DNA of 41,097 nt from Bacteroidota bacterium (lineage in GTDB: Bacteria > Bacteroidota > Bacteroidia > Chitinophagales > Chitinophagaceae), in NCBI GenBank assembly GCA_025352905.1, contig JANXRX010000250.1, forward strand, positions 1-41,097, in the 5' to 3' direction. The notes beneath the pieces are model-generated. The model ran no database searches, was not told the origin of the DNA, and worked only from the letters and a program-made list of their open reading frames with translations. The position numbers and the translations under genes are program-made. Shown here in pieces: positions 40,579 to 41,097 of this stretch (the first letter of the stretch is position 1; the number at the start of each line of letters is the position of its first letter).

Positions 40579-41097
40579 GTTGTTAGTTTTAGTAAAAATG
40601 AACCGCTTATAACGACTCTTGACCACCTAAGTAAAAGAAAAGATGCATTAAAATAAGTTTTATTTAACGATTTTAATCGTTTTTTAATAATTAAAATATG
40701 ACGATAAAATTCTATTTAAAAGAAAATCCGTAAGGCCCTGTTCTTGTCTAAGCAGAATGAAATACATGCTGGTAAAGGGTTTCGGTAAAAATAAATGACT
40801 CCAAATTTTCACAAAGAGTGGCTTATATTATTTAAATAAACACTATTTATTTAATTTTAATTTAATCGCCCCCTGAGTCGGATTTTTTAAAATTTGATGA
40901 TTCATTTATCATATTATAAAAATTAATATTTATGTAAATGATGTAATTTGTATTGACAGTTCCGAAAAGCCGGGCTATTTTATAAATAAACGACCAAACA
41001 TACTGCCCGAATTTGTTTATTTTATAGATATTGCAAAAAAATAAATGTATTTCCTGAGCCATTATTACAGTTTTAATCTCCGTTTTTTTAGAGAAAA
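40579..41097. other. AT-rich region upstream of susC without a recognisable gene
   Basis: Very AT-rich, with no convincing coding sequence on either strand. It holds a small inverted repeat, AACGATT-TT-AATCGTT (40666-40681), 88 bases before the susC ATG. A minus-strand TATGTTTG at 40995-41002 fits TAnnTTTG and could start a leader of about 400 bases, but no matching -33 box is at the right distance. Nothing else is seen. Confidence 0.6.

Noticed and set aside
40862-41062. 66-codon minus-strand open frame upstream of susC
   Set aside because: Composition is Asn/Ile/Lys/Tyr-rich as expected for random AT-rich DNA; no family features, no clear start signal.
1-41097. CRISPR array, tRNA, rRNA or transposase
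   Set aside because: No regularly spaced repeats, no cloverleaf-like or rRNA sequence in the few gaps, and no transposase-like protein was recognised.

Overview
The window reads as a chromosomal segment of a member of the Bacteroidota, most likely family Chitinophagaceae. The evidence is a SusC/SusD pair, the gliding genes gldD and gldE beside ssb and mutY, the 31-residue ribosomal protein bTHX, Bacteroidota-type TAnnTTTG promoter boxes, weak Shine-Dalgarno signals and a carotenoid operon led by an ECF sigma factor. The placement is inferred from gene content. I see no rRNA, tRNA, CRISPR array, prophage or transposase.

Layout. 1-4356 (minus): carotenoid operon ECF sigma factor - crtI - crtB - crtD-like, the last cut by the window edge. 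4579-7054 (minus): rmlB-rmlC-rmlA for dTDP-4-keto-6-deoxyhexose synthesis, without rmlD. 7228-11014: amino-sugar block with a NagX/HGSNAT-like membrane acetyltransferase (plus), a hexapeptide acyltransferase, a MurU-like nucleotidyltransferase and an AmgK-like kinase fused to a RapZ C-terminal domain (minus). 11111-11803: a racemase-family protein. 11825-16187: a DNA-damage-flavoured island, with an SPL-like radical SAM gene and two 2H phosphoesterase paralogs (minus) diverging from umuD-umuC (plus). 16245-18194: a lipoprotein and a DUF72 protein. 18287-19505: ECF sigma factor, small membrane protein and an HMA-like mini-protein. 19562-25464 (plus): half-length carB, comEC, purH, EamA transporter. 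25434-32376 (minus): mutY - ssb - gldE - gldD - DUF3109 - lutB - polysaccharide deacetylase. 32586-35620 (plus): HU-family protein, TPR protein, bTHX, RNase G/E. 35694-40578 (minus): susC-susD, followed by an AT-rich upstream region.

Most interesting points. (1) An amino-sugar-kinase-like domain is fused to the RNA- and GlcN6P-binding RapZ C-terminal domain and translationally coupled to a MurU-like gene, which suggests cell-wall sugar recycling linked to GlcN6P sensing or RNA control. (2) The UmuD homologue has lost both residues of its autoprotease dyad, while UmuC looks intact. (3) One of two adjacent 2H phosphoesterases has lost both catalytic histidines. (4) The umuD promoter carries three alternating TTTAGTA half-sites. 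(5) carB is only the C-terminal synthetase half. (6) The gldD signal peptide is encoded by four perfect copies of a heptamer, a possible slippage switch. (7) An HMA-like mini-protein appears to carry HxxH where CxxC is expected. (8) A 35-bp perfect inverted repeat encloses two 29-bp direct repeats.

All functional calls come from reading the sequence and recalling family motifs. No database search was run.
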